Assembly: GCF_028289855.1 (NCBI RefSeq)
Contig: NZ_JAQGKZ010000059.1
Coordinates: 27,839-91,838 of the forward strand
Length of the DNA stretch: 64,000 bases
Reading direction: 5' to 3'
Source: Sphingomonas bacterium
GTDB taxonomy: Bacteria > Pseudomonadota > Alphaproteobacteria > Sphingomonadales > Sphingomonadaceae
A program made the translations under genes and the position numbers. Below the pieces are notes generated by a model that saw only the letters and a list, made by a program, of their open reading frames with translations, did no database searches and was not told the origin of the DNA. Positions within the stretch are counted from its first letter, which is position 1. The number at the start of each line of letters is the position of its first letter. This document shows positions 7,156-16,248 of the stretch, one piece after another.

Positions 7156-9108
7156 ATGGGCGGGAACGATGCCGAACGACGGCTCGTCGACAGGGCGCGC
7201 GATATCTGGCGGGGGGTAACCCTGGCGGTGATGGCGGTGCTCGGCGCCGGTATCCTGATCGCCCTGGTCATCCTGCAGTCGAACGCCAACACGCAGCGCG
7301 ACCACGCACTGCAGTTGCAGAGCCACAGTTACGACGTGATGATCCTGACCCGCACGCTGTCCGGAACGATCGCGCGCGCCGAGGCGGCACTGGGCCGGTA
7401 CGTGATCAGCGGCGACGAAAAAATCGGGCGCGATTATGCGGATCAATGGGATCAGGCGCGGGCGCAGATCGACCGGCTCGATACGGTTACCGCCGATAAC
7501 CCGTATCAACAGCGGTCGATCGACCGGCTCCGCGCGGCGTTTCAGCGCCGCGGTGCCGAATTGTCGGTGACTGCGCTCAGCACCGCGTACGACAAGAACA
7601 GCCAAGCCTATTCGCGGTATTACGAAGCCGGGAAGTCATCGTCGTTGCGTGAAATCGACGGCGAATTGGAAAAGATAACCGCCGCCGAGCACGACTTGCT
7701 CGACAAGCGCACCACGGCGGCGATGGCATCGGTCGCGCGGTCGAGCGAAATCGCGCGCATCCTGACCATCTTTGGCGTGCTGATCGTGCTCGGCGCGGTG
7801 GTGCTGGGGGCGCTGACGATCGGGGCGATGCAGGAGCGCGCCGCCGCGCGCGCCGATGCCGATAGCGAGCGCGAGCGATCGGCGCTGCTCGAGGAAGCGG
7901 TCAGCGAAGCCACTGCGGCGCTCAGCCAGCAGGAAGCCAAGCTCCGTCAGGTCCAGAAGATGGAGGCGGTCGGTCAGCTCACCGGTGGGATTGCACACGA
8001 TTTCAACAATATGCTGGCGGTGGTTCTGGGCGGGCTCGAGCTTGCGCGGCGGGCGCTCGACACCGACCCGACAAGCGCAGCCCGTCACCTCGACAACGCC
8101 ACCGACGGTGCCAATCGCGCCGCCGCGCTGACTCGGCGGCTGCTCGCCTTCTCGCGCGAAGAGGCGCTCAACCCGGAGGCGATCCGCCCGATTGATGTGA
8201 TCGCCGGCATGACCGACTTGCTCGACCGCACGCTGGGGGACCAGATCACCGTCGAGCGCGGCGACGACGGCGCCGGCTGGGCAATCTGGGCCGACCGGCA
8301 CGAGCTCGAAAACATGTTGCTCAATCTGGCGGTCAACGCGCGCGACGCGATGGACGGTCGCGGCCGGTTGAGTATCCGGACCGGCGCCGTCACGCTTGGC
8401 GCCGGGCAGATCGGGCATTGCCTGGGCGGCGATCATGTCGCCGTCGCGGTCCGCGACACCGGGTGCGGCATGGCGCCCGACACGCTCGAGCGGGTGTTCG
8501 AGCCGTTCTTCACGACCAAGCCGGTCGGCAAGGGCACCGGGCTCGGCCTCAGCCAGATCTTCGCGTTCGCGCGCCAGTCGGGCGGCGAGATCACGATCGA
8601 CTCGACGCCCGGCGAGGGCACGGTGGTCACGCTCTATCTGCCGCGCCACACCGGCGTAGCCGATACGGCCACCACGCCCGTGCCGGCGGCGCTTGCGCGT
8701 GACGTGCCGACGATCACCGGGCTCGGCATCCTGGTCGTCGAGGACGATCCACGCGTGCTGACCGCGACGGTGGGCGCGCTGGAGGAACTCGGCCATCGCG
8801 TCGTCCCCTGCCCCGATCCGCTCGACGCGCAGCGGATGGTCGACGACCTTGGGCCGTTCGACCTGATCGTGTCCGACGTGCTGATGCCTGGGCAGACCGG
8901 CCCGGAAATGGTCGCCGAACTGCTGACCCACCGTCCCGACCTCGCGATCCTGTTCGTGACGGGCTATGCCGGCGATGGGTCGGCGGCGGATTTCTGCGGG
9001 CGGCCGGTACTGCGCAAGCCTTTCACGATCACCGGGCTCGAACATGCCATCGCCGACGCGATGGCCTTCGAGCGTCCCGTAGCCACAGACCAGATCGCCG
9101 CGGAATAA
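7156..9108 (+). CDS. Hybrid sensor histidine kinase with CHASE3-like sensor and receiver domain
   Basis: A 650-residue membrane-bound signalling protein. TM1 is at about residues 20-42. A periplasmic helical domain resembling CHASE3 follows (about 45-190, 'RTLSGTIARAEAALGRYVISGDE'), then TM2 (about 201-224) and a coiled coil. HisKA has the H-box 'GQLTGGIAHDFNNML' (His281). The ATPase domain is intact: N-box 'NLAVNARDAM', 'DTGCGMA', 'FEPFFTTKPVGKGTGLGLS'. The C-terminal receiver ('LVVEDDPR', Asp in 'IVSDVLMPG', Lys in 'VLRKPF') probably takes or drains phosphate. No cognate regulator is adjacent. The hairpin and 49-base gap after spt suggest separate expression. Confidence 0.92.
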   Translation: MGGNDAERRLVDRARDIWRGVTLAVMAVLGAGILIALVILQSNANTQRDHALQLQSHSYDVMILTRTLSGTIARAEAALGRYVISGDEKIGRDYADQWDQARAQIDRLDTVTADNPYQQRSIDRLRAAFQRRGAELSVTALSTAYDKNSQAYSRYYEAGKSSSLREIDGELEKITAAEHDLLDKRTTAAMASVARSSEIARILTIFGVLIVLGAVVLGALTIGAMQERAAARADADSERERSALLEEAVSEATAALSQQEAKLRQVQKMEAVGQLTGGIAHDFNNMLAVVLGGLELARRALDTDPTSAARHLDNATDGANRAAALTRRLLAFSREEALNPEAIRPIDVIAGMTDLLDRTLGDQITVERGDDGAGWAIWADRHELENMLLNLAVNARDAMDGRGRLSIRTGAVTLGAGQIGHCLGGDHVAVAVRDTGCGMAPDTLERVFEPFFTTKPVGKGTGLGLSQIFAFARQSGGEITIDSTPGEGTVVTLYLPRHTGVADTATTPVPAALARDVPTITGLGILVVEDDPRVLTATVGALEELGHRVVPCPDPLDAQRMVDDLGPFDLIVSDVLMPGQTGPEMVAELLTHRPDLAILFVTGYAGDGSAADFCGRPVLRKPFTITGLEHAIADAMAFERPVATDQIAAE

Positions 9109-9207
9109 GACAGTTTTTCAGGCTGACGCGGGGCCATTGCCTGCCTATAGCCGTTCGACACGCACGCCACGCTGCGCCCGGCCGAAGGACCGACGTCCCC
9201 GATCCCC

Positions 9208-10464
9208 ATGAAGTCCATCGACCGCTACATGGCCCGATTGATCGCGGTGCCGCTGTTTTCGACCTTGGTCATCGCGGCGATGCTGCTGGTGCTCGATCGT
9301 ATGCTGCGGCTGTTCGATTTCGTCGCGACCGAGGGCGGACCGGTCAGCGTGGTGTGGGAAATGCTCGCCAATTTGCTGCCCGAATATTTCGGACTGGGCA
9401 TCCCGATCGGCCTGCTGCTCGGCTGCCTGCTCGCCTTCCGCCGGCTCGCGACGTCGTCGGAACTCGACGTGCTGCGCGCGGTTGGGGTGAGCAGCAACCG
9501 ATTGCTGCTGGTGCCGTACATTTTCACCGTCGTGCTGGCGGTCATCAATCTGGGCATCGTCGGCTACGTCCAGCCCAAGGCGCGCTTCGCGTACGAGCGG
9601 CTGCGCTATGAACTGCGCACCGGGGCACTGGGCGCGTCGATCAAGGTCGGCGAGTTCACGACCTTTCCGACCCAGAACGGCATTCCCGGCCCGACCGTCC
9701 GCATCGAGCAAAGCAAGGAAGAGGGGCGCGAACTGTCGGGTATCTTCCTCCAGCAGACCGACAAGAAGGGCAACACGCTCGCGGCGACCGCCGAAAAGGG
9801 CAGATTTTTCGGCACCGCCAACCCCGACGAGATCATCTTTCAGCTGACCAAGGGAACGCTCGTACGCACCGAGGTCGGCGTTCCGACCCCGCGTGTGCTG
9901 CGGTTCGATTTGTGGAACATCCCGATCCCGCTGCCCAAGACCGATCCGTTCCGCGGGCGCGGCGGGCGCAACCTCGAACGCACGCTGCCCGAACTTGCGG
10001 CGTTGGGCCGCGCCACAACAACCGACGAGGAATTGCGCGACACCAGCCGCGCAGCGTTCCACTTCCGGCTGACCGAAGTCGCGGCGATGTTCCTGTTGCC
10101 GATGCTCGCCATGGCGCTCGGCGTGCCACCCAAAAGATCGACCTCGGCGCTCGGGGTTTTCCTCGGAATCGTGATCATCGTTACCTATTTCAAGGTCAAC
10201 GAATACGGCCAGTCGGTCGGCGGGCTCGGCAAGATCGACCCGTTCCTGGCCTTGTGGGTGCCGTTCGGGATCTTCGCGGCGTTGGTGCTGTGGATGTATT
10301 ACACGATCGCCTATGTCCCCGGCGGCCAGCCGATCGGCGCGCTCGAACGCGTGTTTGCCCAAATCTCGAAGGCGGTCCGCCGCTGGCTGCCGGGGCGGCG
10401 GGTCGGCGGTCAGGCGGACGACGATGACGACGCCGCGCTGCCGGCGGCGGGGGCGCCTGCATGA
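9208..10464 (+). CDS. lptF: LPS export ABC transporter permease LptF (YjgP/YjgQ family)
   Basis: Inner-membrane subunit of the LptB2FG transporter, which extracts LPS and feeds it to the LptC-A-D bridge. The YjgP/YjgQ architecture is complete: three N-terminal helices with 'LRAVGVSSNRLLL' (the coupling-helix region contacting LptB), a periplasmic beta-jellyroll, and three C-terminal helices ('EVAAMFLLPMLAMALGV'). At 418 residues it has a disordered acidic tail. The stop overlaps lptG's start by 4 bases. F and G are assigned from order and similarity. Sphingomonads with little LPS may export another lipid or polysaccharide this way, which is inference. Confidence 0.92.
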   Translation: MKSIDRYMARLIAVPLFSTLVIAAMLLVLDRMLRLFDFVATEGGPVSVVWEMLANLLPEYFGLGIPIGLLLGCLLAFRRLATSSELDVLRAVGVSSNRLLLVPYIFTVVLAVINLGIVGYVQPKARFAYERLRYELRTGALGASIKVGEFTTFPTQNGIPGPTVRIEQSKEEGRELSGIFLQQTDKKGNTLAATAEKGRFFGTANPDEIIFQLTKGTLVRTEVGVPTPRVLRFDLWNIPIPLPKTDPFRGRGGRNLERTLPELAALGRATTTDEELRDTSRAAFHFRLTEVAAMFLLPMLAMALGVPPKRSTSALGVFLGIVIIVTYFKVNEYGQSVGGLGKIDPFLALWVPFGIFAALVLWMYYTIAYVPGGQPIGALERVFAQISKAVRRWLPGRRVGGQADDDDDAALPAAGAPA

Positions 10465-11561
10465 TCTCGATGCAATTCTTTCCGTCACGCACGGTGTCGC
10501 TGTACATGGCGAAGACCTTTATCGTGCGCGCATTCGCAGTCCTCGCGGCGTTGGTCCTGGTGCTTCAGTTCCTCGATGCGCTGAGCGAGTCGGGCTATAT
10601 CCTCGCGCATCCCGGAAACACTCAGGCCGATGTGTGGCGCTATATCAGCCTACGCACGCCGCAGATCATCGCGCGGTTCCTGCCCTATTCGGTACTGCTC
10701 GGCGCGATCATCACTTATTCGACGCTCAACCAGAATAGCGAGGTCATCGCGCTCAAGGCGTCGGGGCTGTCGGCGCACCAGATCCTGGCGCCGATGATCG
10801 TCGCGGCGCTGGGCATCGCGGTGCTCAGCTTCGCGTTCAACGACCGCATCGTCAGCCGCGCGACGGCAACGCTCGATGCCTGGAAGAAGGTCGAATATGC
10901 CCAAGTCCCGATCGACCATGGCGACCGCACCAATGTGTGGACCAAGGCGGGCGAAGACCTGATCCACGTCAGATACGTCAAGTTACAGGGCGACGGCGCG
11001 GTCCTGACCGGGATCACCTTTTACGACCGCGATGCCGGCGGGCGGCTGATTTCGACGGTCACCGCGGATCACGGGCGCCAGCAAGGCAAAAGCTGGCGCA
11101 TCTGGCCGGCGCGCAAGTTCGACGTCGCCAGCGGGCAGTTGAGCAACATCGGCGCGGTAACGGTCGCCGACGGCGTCCGCCCCAGTCAATTCACGCTGGC
11201 GAGTATCGATGCCGAAGGCCAATCGTTCCTCGAACTGCGCGACACGGTCGACGCGTTGCGCGCGGCGGGGCGCCCGACCAAAGCGTATGAGGGCGAGATG
11301 TGGCACAAATTGTCCGGCCCGTTGGCTGCAGTGCTGATGCCGTTGCTCGGCGCGGTCGCGGCGTTCGGGATCGCGCGGTCGGGCAAATTGTTCATTCGCG
11401 CGGTGATCGGCATGGCGCTGGGCTTCACCTATTTCGTGATCGACAATTTCGCGCTGGCGATGGGCAATCTGGGCGCCTACCCGCCGTACCTTGCGGCTTG
11501 GGCACCGTTCCTGCTGTTCCTGATGATCGGCGAGGCGGTACTGATCCGCACCGAGGAATGA
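10461..11561 (+). CDS. lptG: LPS export ABC transporter permease LptG (YjgP/YjgQ family)
   Basis: Second half of the LptFG permease pair, with the same layout: 'MAKTFIVRAFAVLAALVLVLQFLD' helix, 'NSEVIALKASGLSAHQILAP' coupling region, periplasmic jellyroll, and C-terminal helices starting 'GEMWHKLSGPLAAVLMPLLGA'. 366 residues is the usual LptG length. It is translationally coupled to lptF. lptB is outside the window. It ends directly against the convergent desaturase gene with no spacer and no visible terminator. Confidence 0.92.
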   Translation: MISMQFFPSRTVSLYMAKTFIVRAFAVLAALVLVLQFLDALSESGYILAHPGNTQADVWRYISLRTPQIIARFLPYSVLLGAIITYSTLNQNSEVIALKASGLSAHQILAPMIVAALGIAVLSFAFNDRIVSRATATLDAWKKVEYAQVPIDHGDRTNVWTKAGEDLIHVRYVKLQGDGAVLTGITFYDRDAGGRLISTVTADHGRQQGKSWRIWPARKFDVASGQLSNIGAVTVADGVRPSQFTLASIDAEGQSFLELRDTVDALRAAGRPTKAYEGEMWHKLSGPLAAVLMPLLGAVAAFGIARSGKLFIRAVIGMALGFTYFVIDNFALAMGNLGAYPPYLAAWAPFLLFLMIGEAVLIRTEE

Positions 11562-12677
11562 TCAGCGCCGTCTGATGGTGCTTTTCGCCAACCGGGCGGC
11601 CAAGAACGGCAGCCCGCTGTAGCTGCCCTTGTGATACACCGACTCCACGTCGAGCGCGGCGGTGATGCGGCGGTGCGCGGTGCCGAGCGCGTGATACGGC
11701 AGCCCGGGCAGCAAATGGTGCAGCGCGTGATAGCGCAACCCCACCGGCGCCCATAGCATCGGCAGCAATGCCGGCGGCGGCACGTTGACCGAATCGAGAT
11801 ATTGCGCGGTGACGGTCATCGCCTCGCCCTCATTCTCCCACAGATGCGCGACGAGCGTGCGCACCTGATTGGTGACGGCCAGGCCCGAGGTGACGGCAAG
11901 GAAGATCAGGAACGCCTTGAGCGGGATGACGCCGGTCGCGGTCAGCGCGATCGACGCGATCGCATAGACACTCGCCCCGGCCTCGAGCCGATGCCAGAGG
12001 GCGCGCGCCTCACCTTCGGGCGGCCGGCGGCGGAACGACGGGTTGATCTGCAGCCCCGAAAACCGCGCCACCACGGTACGGCGCAGCGCCGGGATGACCG
12101 CCGATAGCGGGGTCAGCACGGCGTAGCGGAACAGGAGCGCGACCGGTGCCAAGGCCGAGATCAGGATGAACGCCGGCAGCGTCCACCATTTCATCAGCGC
12201 GAGCGGCAGATATTCGGGATCCTCCGACGTGCCGTAGCGCGTGCGCGCGTGGTGAAGGTTGTGCACGCCTTCATACATGAAGCTGGGCGTCAGCAGCGGG
12301 ATCCCGACGAGCAGGTTCCAGCCGAGCCGGAACCTCGGCACCGCGCTGTGCTTGATGTGCGTGAGTTCGTGGATGAAGCTTTCGGCGCGGTACAGCGCCA
12401 GCGCCGCGACCACCCCGGCGGCGATGCTCCAGCCGAGCGACGGCGCGACGATCGCCGCGATCAACGCGGCATAACCGATCGCGGCCGATGCCAGCATGTC
12501 CGACCAGTAGATCGCCGGCCGCGCGGCGTTGAGGTCGCGCGTAAGGTCGGCGGCGGCCTTCAGCATCATCTTGTCGTCGTCGATCCGCGCCCGCGCGGCG
12601 GCGCGCGCGGCCAAAGCGGCGGCTGCACCGGAATCCCGACGGTCAAGGGTCGCGACTGTATCCATGGGTAGGGCCAT
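11562..12677 (-). CDS. Membrane fatty acid desaturase family protein
   Basis: An integral-membrane di-iron desaturase with the three histidine boxes in order: 'HELTHIKH' (HxxxxHxxH variant), 'HNLHHART' (HxxHH) and 'HALHHLLPGLPYH' (HxxHH). Hydrophobic helical pairs separate them. It probably introduces a double bond or hydroxyl group into a membrane acyl chain; the position and carrier cannot be told. The start is ambiguous between 'MALPMDT' (chosen), the 'MDT' four codons later and an upstream ATG in the track; none has a clear ribosome binding site. Confidence 0.88.
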   Translation of the reverse strand: MALPMDTVATLDRRDSGAAAALAARAAARARIDDDKMMLKAAADLTRDLNAARPAIYWSDMLASAAIGYAALIAAIVAPSLGWSIAAGVVAALALYRAESFIHELTHIKHSAVPRFRLGWNLLVGIPLLTPSFMYEGVHNLHHARTRYGTSEDPEYLPLALMKWWTLPAFILISALAPVALLFRYAVLTPLSAVIPALRRTVVARFSGLQINPSFRRRPPEGEARALWHRLEAGASVYAIASIALTATGVIPLKAFLIFLAVTSGLAVTNQVRTLVAHLWENEGEAMTVTAQYLDSVNVPPPALLPMLWAPVGLRYHALHHLLPGLPYHALGTAHRRITAALDVESVYHKGSYSGLPFLAARLAKSTIRRR

Positions 12678-12767
12678 TGGCCGAATATAGTGGCGAGACG
12701 GTGGCAAACCAACGGGTTGCATCAGGACCGCCGGTGTTAGGACAATACGCGCTTATAGCCCCTAGGT

Positions 12768-12871
12768 CGTCATGCTGAACTTGGTTTAGCATCCATGCGC
12801 CGCACACGCCCTCAAGTCGTTCGTTTGTCACAGGCGGGTCGCATGGATCCTGAAACAAGTTCAGGATGACG
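12768..12871. repeat. Palindromic intergenic repeat, family A ('MLNLFQ' type), copy 1
   Basis: Ends are imperfect inverted repeats: CGTCATGCTGAACTTGG...GCATCCATG and CGCATGGATCCTGAAACAAGTTCAGGATGACG. Read through, the arms give the pseudo-peptide 'ILNLFQDP', often mis-annotated in sphingomonads. A second copy with the same arms but an unrelated middle is at 27945-28035. This copy fills the divergent gap between the desaturase and the GNAT-like gene. It is a REP/MITE-like element with no coding capacity. Confidence 0.85.
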
Positions 12872-12939
12872 GACAGAAGGATTGTCCGCAGCCGCGGCAT
12901 TGCCTAGGCGCGTTGTCACAACAGCGCCGAGAAACAGCG

Positions 12940-14094
12940 ATGCCCTCCCCCGTCACCATCCGCCCGATCGACAGTAAGGCCGATCGCAAGAAGTTCGTCG
13001 ATCTGCCCTTCCGCCTCTACAGGGACGATCCCAATTGGGTGCCGCCACTCAAGGGCGAGGCGCTCGGCCTGATCACCCCCGAAAAGAACGGCTGGTACAG
13101 CCACGCCAAGGTGCAGCTGTTCCTCGCCGAACAAGATGGCCGCGTCGTCGGGCGGATTTCGGCGCATATCGACACGCTGGCGCTGACCATGCCCGCCGAC
13201 AAGGGGTTCGGACCCGGCGTCGGGCAATGGGGCCTGATGGACGCCGAGCGCGAAGATGTCTTCACCGCCCTCCTCGCCGCCGCCGAGCATTGGTTGCGCG
13301 AGCAAGGCATGACGCGCGCACTCGGGCCGATCTCGCAATCGATCTGGGAAGAGCCGGGGCTGTTGATCGAGGGCTTCGACCATCCGCCAACGATCATGAT
13401 GGGTCACGCCAAGCCCGAATATCAGGGCTGGATCGAGGGCGCGGGCTATCGCCCGGTCAAGCAACTCCAGACCTACGACCTCGACGTGACGAAGGAATTC
13501 CCACCGATCGTCCAGCGCATTATCCAGTCGGGTGAGCGCAATCCGCGCATCCGCATCCGCGAGGTCGACAAGTCGAAGTTCGAGGAAGAGGCCGCGATCA
13601 TCCTCGCGATCCTCAACGACGCCTGGGCCGACAATTGGGGGTTTGTCCCCCTCACCCCGCCCGAGATCGCCGACGTCGGCGTCAAGCTGAAGCCGATCGT
13701 GTTCAACGACCTGATCCGCATCGCCGAGTTCGACGGCAAGCCGGTGGCGTTCATGATCACCCTTCCCGACCTCAACGAAGCGATCAAGCCGCTCAACGGC
13801 AGCCTGCTGCCGTTCGGCTGGGCCAAACTGTTGCTATGGCTGCGCCGCCCGCAGGTGAAGACGATGCGCGTGCCGTTGATGGGCGTGGTCAAGGAATTGC
13901 AAGCGTCGCGCCTCGCCGGGCAGCTCGCCTTCATGATGATCGAATATATCCGCCGCGCCGCGATCACGCGCTACGGCGCGAAGCGCGGCGAGATCGGCTG
14001 GGTGCTCGACGACAATCAGGGCATGAACGCGATTGCGGATGCGATCGAGAGCAAGGTCAACAAGGTCTATATGATCTACGGAAAGGCGTTGTAG
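12940..14094 (+). CDS. GNAT-like N-acetyltransferase (YghO type)
   Basis: A 384-residue soluble protein conserved as an uncharacterised acetyltransferase-like family (E. coli YghO resembles it). It starts 'VTIRPIDSKADRKKFVDLPFRLYRDDPNWVPPL', continues with 'GRISAHIDTLA', and has a C-terminal GNAT-like region 'ELQASRLAGQLAFMMIEYIRRAA...EIGWVLDDNQGM'. The substrate is unknown. The internal ATG is preferred to the TTG 9 codons earlier. It converges on the outer-membrane protein gene after a 4-base gap. Confidence 0.8.
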   Translation: MPSPVTIRPIDSKADRKKFVDLPFRLYRDDPNWVPPLKGEALGLITPEKNGWYSHAKVQLFLAEQDGRVVGRISAHIDTLALTMPADKGFGPGVGQWGLMDAEREDVFTALLAAAEHWLREQGMTRALGPISQSIWEEPGLLIEGFDHPPTIMMGHAKPEYQGWIEGAGYRPVKQLQTYDLDVTKEFPPIVQRIIQSGERNPRIRIREVDKSKFEEEAAIILAILNDAWADNWGFVPLTPPEIADVGVKLKPIVFNDLIRIAEFDGKPVAFMITLPDLNEAIKPLNGSLLPFGWAKLLLWLRRPQVKTMRVPLMGVVKELQASRLAGQLAFMMIEYIRRAAITRYGAKRGEIGWVLDDNQGMNAIADAIESKVNKVYMIYGKAL

Positions 14095-14098
14095 CGCG

Positions 14099-14890
14099 TC
14101 AGAACCGTCGCGAGATGCCGGCGTACAGCTCGACGTCGGGCGCATCGTGATTGAGGCCGGCGACGCCACCGACATCGAACTGCATATTGTCGCGCGCCAT
14201 ATACGCCAGCGACAGCGATCCCAGCGCCTGAGTCGTCTTGCCCGACGGATCGTCGTCGCGGATCGCCTGTCCCTCCAGTTCGACCGTCAGCTTGTCGGTC
14301 GCGGCATAGGCCAGCCCGACCACGCCGCTCGCCGCGAAGTGCCGGCCACGCCCATCCTGATCGACCGCGGCGTCGATTTCGGGGACGAACTGAACATTGA
14401 CCTTTTTCGACAAGTCGTACGTCAACGGTACCACAACGCCAACGCCCCAATCGTCCGCGCCGACCGGCGTCCGTCCAACCGGCAAGGTCACGAACGGCTG
14501 CACCGCGACCGCGAACCCGCTGCCGTCGGGATTGGCGAGATTGGCCTTGAGGCCCAGCGTCACGTCGCCGACGCGCGTCGCGCGGCTGACCAGGCCGCCC
14601 GATCGATCGCGGACATAGCCGATCGGCGTCCAGCCAATCTGCGCCTCGATAGTGTCGCTGAGCCCGATCCGCACCAGCGTGTCGCCGATCAGCACGGTGT
14701 CGGTGCGGTCGCCGCCTTGTTTGTCGAGCGTCCAGTCGGCGAGTGCGGTTTCGACCGACACGTGGCGCGCATCGATCGTGCAGGCGGGCGTGCCGAGGCC
14801 GGGGCGCGCGGGGCAATAATCGCGCTCCTTGTCTTGGGCGTGCGCTGCCGGGATGACGAAGAGGGCGGCAGCTAGAAGTCGATATCGCAT
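14099..14890 (-). CDS. Outer-membrane beta-barrel protein (transporter/MetA-pathway-like family)
   Basis: 263 residues with a clear signal peptide ('MRYRLLAAALFVIPAAHA|QD'). The body consists of alternating amphipathic strands ('TRVGDVTLGLKANL', 'GFAVAVQPFVTLPVG', 'DWGVGVVVPLTYDLSKKVNVQFVPEID') and ends in aromatic 'YAGISRRF', the C-terminal Phe signature recognised by BamA. It resembles the 'transporter' family related to phenol-degradation MetA proteins, whose substrate role is not established. The real start is the ATG before the signal peptide, 66 codons into the track ORF. Confidence 0.8.
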   Translation of the reverse strand: MRYRLLAAALFVIPAAHAQDKERDYCPARPGLGTPACTIDARHVSVETALADWTLDKQGGDRTDTVLIGDTLVRIGLSDTIEAQIGWTPIGYVRDRSGGLVSRATRVGDVTLGLKANLANPDGSGFAVAVQPFVTLPVGRTPVGADDWGVGVVVPLTYDLSKKVNVQFVPEIDAAVDQDGRGRHFAASGVVGLAYAATDKLTVELEGQAIRDDDPSGKTTQALGSLSLAYMARDNMQFDVGGVAGLNHDAPDVELYAGISRRF

Positions 14891-14936
14891 CGCACCCGAA
14901 CCCGCATGCGATCGATCGGTTCCGCTCACGTAACGG

Positions 14937-15707
14937 TCACCGCAACTGCACCCAGGTCGGCGCGTGATCGCTGGCCTTTTCACGGCCGCGATACTCCTTG
15001 TCGACCCCGGCGTCGCGCAGCCGGTCGGCGGCGATCGGCGAGAGCAACAAATGGTCGATGCGGAACCCTGCATCGCGCTGCAACGCACCGGCCTGATAAT
15101 CCCAGAAGGTCCAAACCCTGCCCCCCGGGAAGCGCGTGCGCAGCGCGTCGGTCCACCCCTGCGCTAGCAAGGTGCGATACGCCGCGCGGCTTTCGGGCTG
15201 CATCAGCGCGTCGTCCTGCATCGCGCGGACCGAGAAGGTGTCGTCGTCATTGGCGATCACGTTGTAATCGCCCGCCAGCACCACCGGCAGCTCCTCCGCC
15301 AGCAGATCGCGCGCGCGGTCGGCGAGGCGCTCCATCCATTTGAGCTTGTAGTCGAATTTCGGCCCTGGCTGCGGATTGCCGTTGGGCAGATAGAGCGACG
15401 CGACGACCAACCCGTCGACCTCGCATTCCAGGTAGCGGCTATGTTCGTCCTCCGGATCGCCCACCAATCCGCGCTGGCGCTCGACCGGATCCTTGCCCTT
15501 GGCAAGCACCGCGACGCCGTTCCAGCTCTTCTGCCCGTGCCACACCGCACCGTACCCGGCGGCGCGGATCGCATCGATCGGGAAGCCGTCGTCCTGCGAC
15601 TTGAGCTCCTGAAGGCAAACGATGTCGGGCTGTTGCTCGGTCAAATACTCGACCAGCCGGTCGATCCGCGCCTTGATGCCGTTGACGTTGTAGGTGACGA
15701 TTTTCAT
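14937..15707 (-). CDS. xth: Exodeoxyribonuclease III
   Basis: AP endonuclease and 3'-5' exonuclease of base-excision repair. The EEP fold motifs are all present: 'YNVNGIKAR', 'LQELKSQDD' (metal-binding Glu), 'GDYNVIANDDD' (Asp/Asn), 'RIDHLLLS' and the catalytic 'SDHAPTWVQL'. 256 residues is typical. The true start is 'MKIVTYNV'; the 19 upstream residues in the track come from a palindromic repeat ('ALRQAQGERL'). It lies between the barrel gene and that repeat on the same strand. Confidence 0.95.
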   Translation of the reverse strand: MKIVTYNVNGIKARIDRLVEYLTEQQPDIVCLQELKSQDDGFPIDAIRAAGYGAVWHGQKSWNGVAVLAKGKDPVERQRGLVGDPEDEHSRYLECEVDGLVVASLYLPNGNPQPGPKFDYKLKWMERLADRARDLLAEELPVVLAGDYNVIANDDDTFSVRAMQDDALMQPESRAAYRTLLAQGWTDALRTRFPGGRVWTFWDYQAGALQRDAGFRIDHLLLSPIAADRLRDAGVDKEYRGREKASDHAPTWVQLR

Positions 15708-15728
15708 CAGTTCAGGAACCCCATCCAA

Positions 15729-15795
15729 CCGTTCGCCCTGAGCTTGTCGAAGGGCGTGTTGCACGCACGTGGTTCGACAAGCTCAGCACGAACGG
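15729..15795. repeat. Palindromic intergenic repeat, family B ('LSLSKG' type), copy 1
   Basis: Near-perfect inverted repeat: CCGTTCG..CTGAGCTTGTCGAA at the left end and TTCGACAAGCTCAG..CGAACGG at the right, with a short variable middle. It gives pseudo-peptides such as 'ALSLSKG' and 'LRQAQGER'. It lies between erpA and xth, in the leader of xth. A second copy is at 29103-29168. Confidence 0.88.
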
Positions 15796-15814
15796 ACCCC
15801 TTGGGAGCATGTCG

Positions 15815-16153
15815 TCAGACCGAGAAGCTGGTGCCGCAACCGCAGCCCGAAGCGGCGTTGGGGTTCTCGACCTTGAAATGCGCGCCGCCGAGATTATCGA
15901 CGAAATCGACCGCGCAACCGCGCACCAGGTCGAGGCTCATGTCATCGACCAGCAATTTCACGCCATCGACCTCGGCGATCGTATCGCCCTGCTCGGGCGC
16001 GTCGGCCAAGCCGAACTTATACTGGAACCCGGAGCAACCGCCGCCTTCGACCGACAGCCGCAGGATGGCGGGCTTGCTTTGCTTCGCCGCGATCGCCGCG
16101 ACACGCGCAGCGGCAGCCTGTGTCAGCGTGATATCGGGCGCAAGCGTTGCCAT
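15815..16153 (-). CDS. erpA: Iron-sulfur cluster insertion protein ErpA (A-type carrier)
   Basis: A 112-residue HesB/IscA-type carrier that delivers Fe-S clusters to apo-proteins. The three ligand cysteines are visible: Cys in 'GGGCSGFQY' and the C-terminal 'SGCGCGTSFSV'. The motif 'FVDNLGGAHFKVENPNA' is typical of ErpA. The start at 'MATLAPDITLT' is chosen over the upstream track start, which adds a non-homologous leader. It is followed by repeat B and then xth. Confidence 0.92.
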   Translation of the reverse strand: MATLAPDITLTQAAAARVAAIAAKQSKPAILRLSVEGGGCSGFQYKFGLADAPEQGDTIAEVDGVKLLVDDMSLDLVRGCAVDFVDNLGGAHFKVENPNAASGCGCGTSFSV

Positions 16154-16194
16154 GGAGCGGAGATAGGCGCTGCCCGGCGCCTCGGCAACCAACG

Positions 16195-16224
16195 AAAAGG
16201 CCGCGCCGGTTGCCCGGCGCGGCC
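16195..16224 (-). terminator. Rho-independent terminator after the M23 peptidase gene
   Basis: Read on the minus strand: GGCCGCGCCGG, 4-base loop, CCGGCGCGGCC (11-bp perfect stem), then TTTT. It begins 24 bases after the M23 stop codon and separates that gene from erpA. Confidence 0.8.
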
Positions 16225-16248
16225 CATCCTCTCCTTATTATTCTTCGT

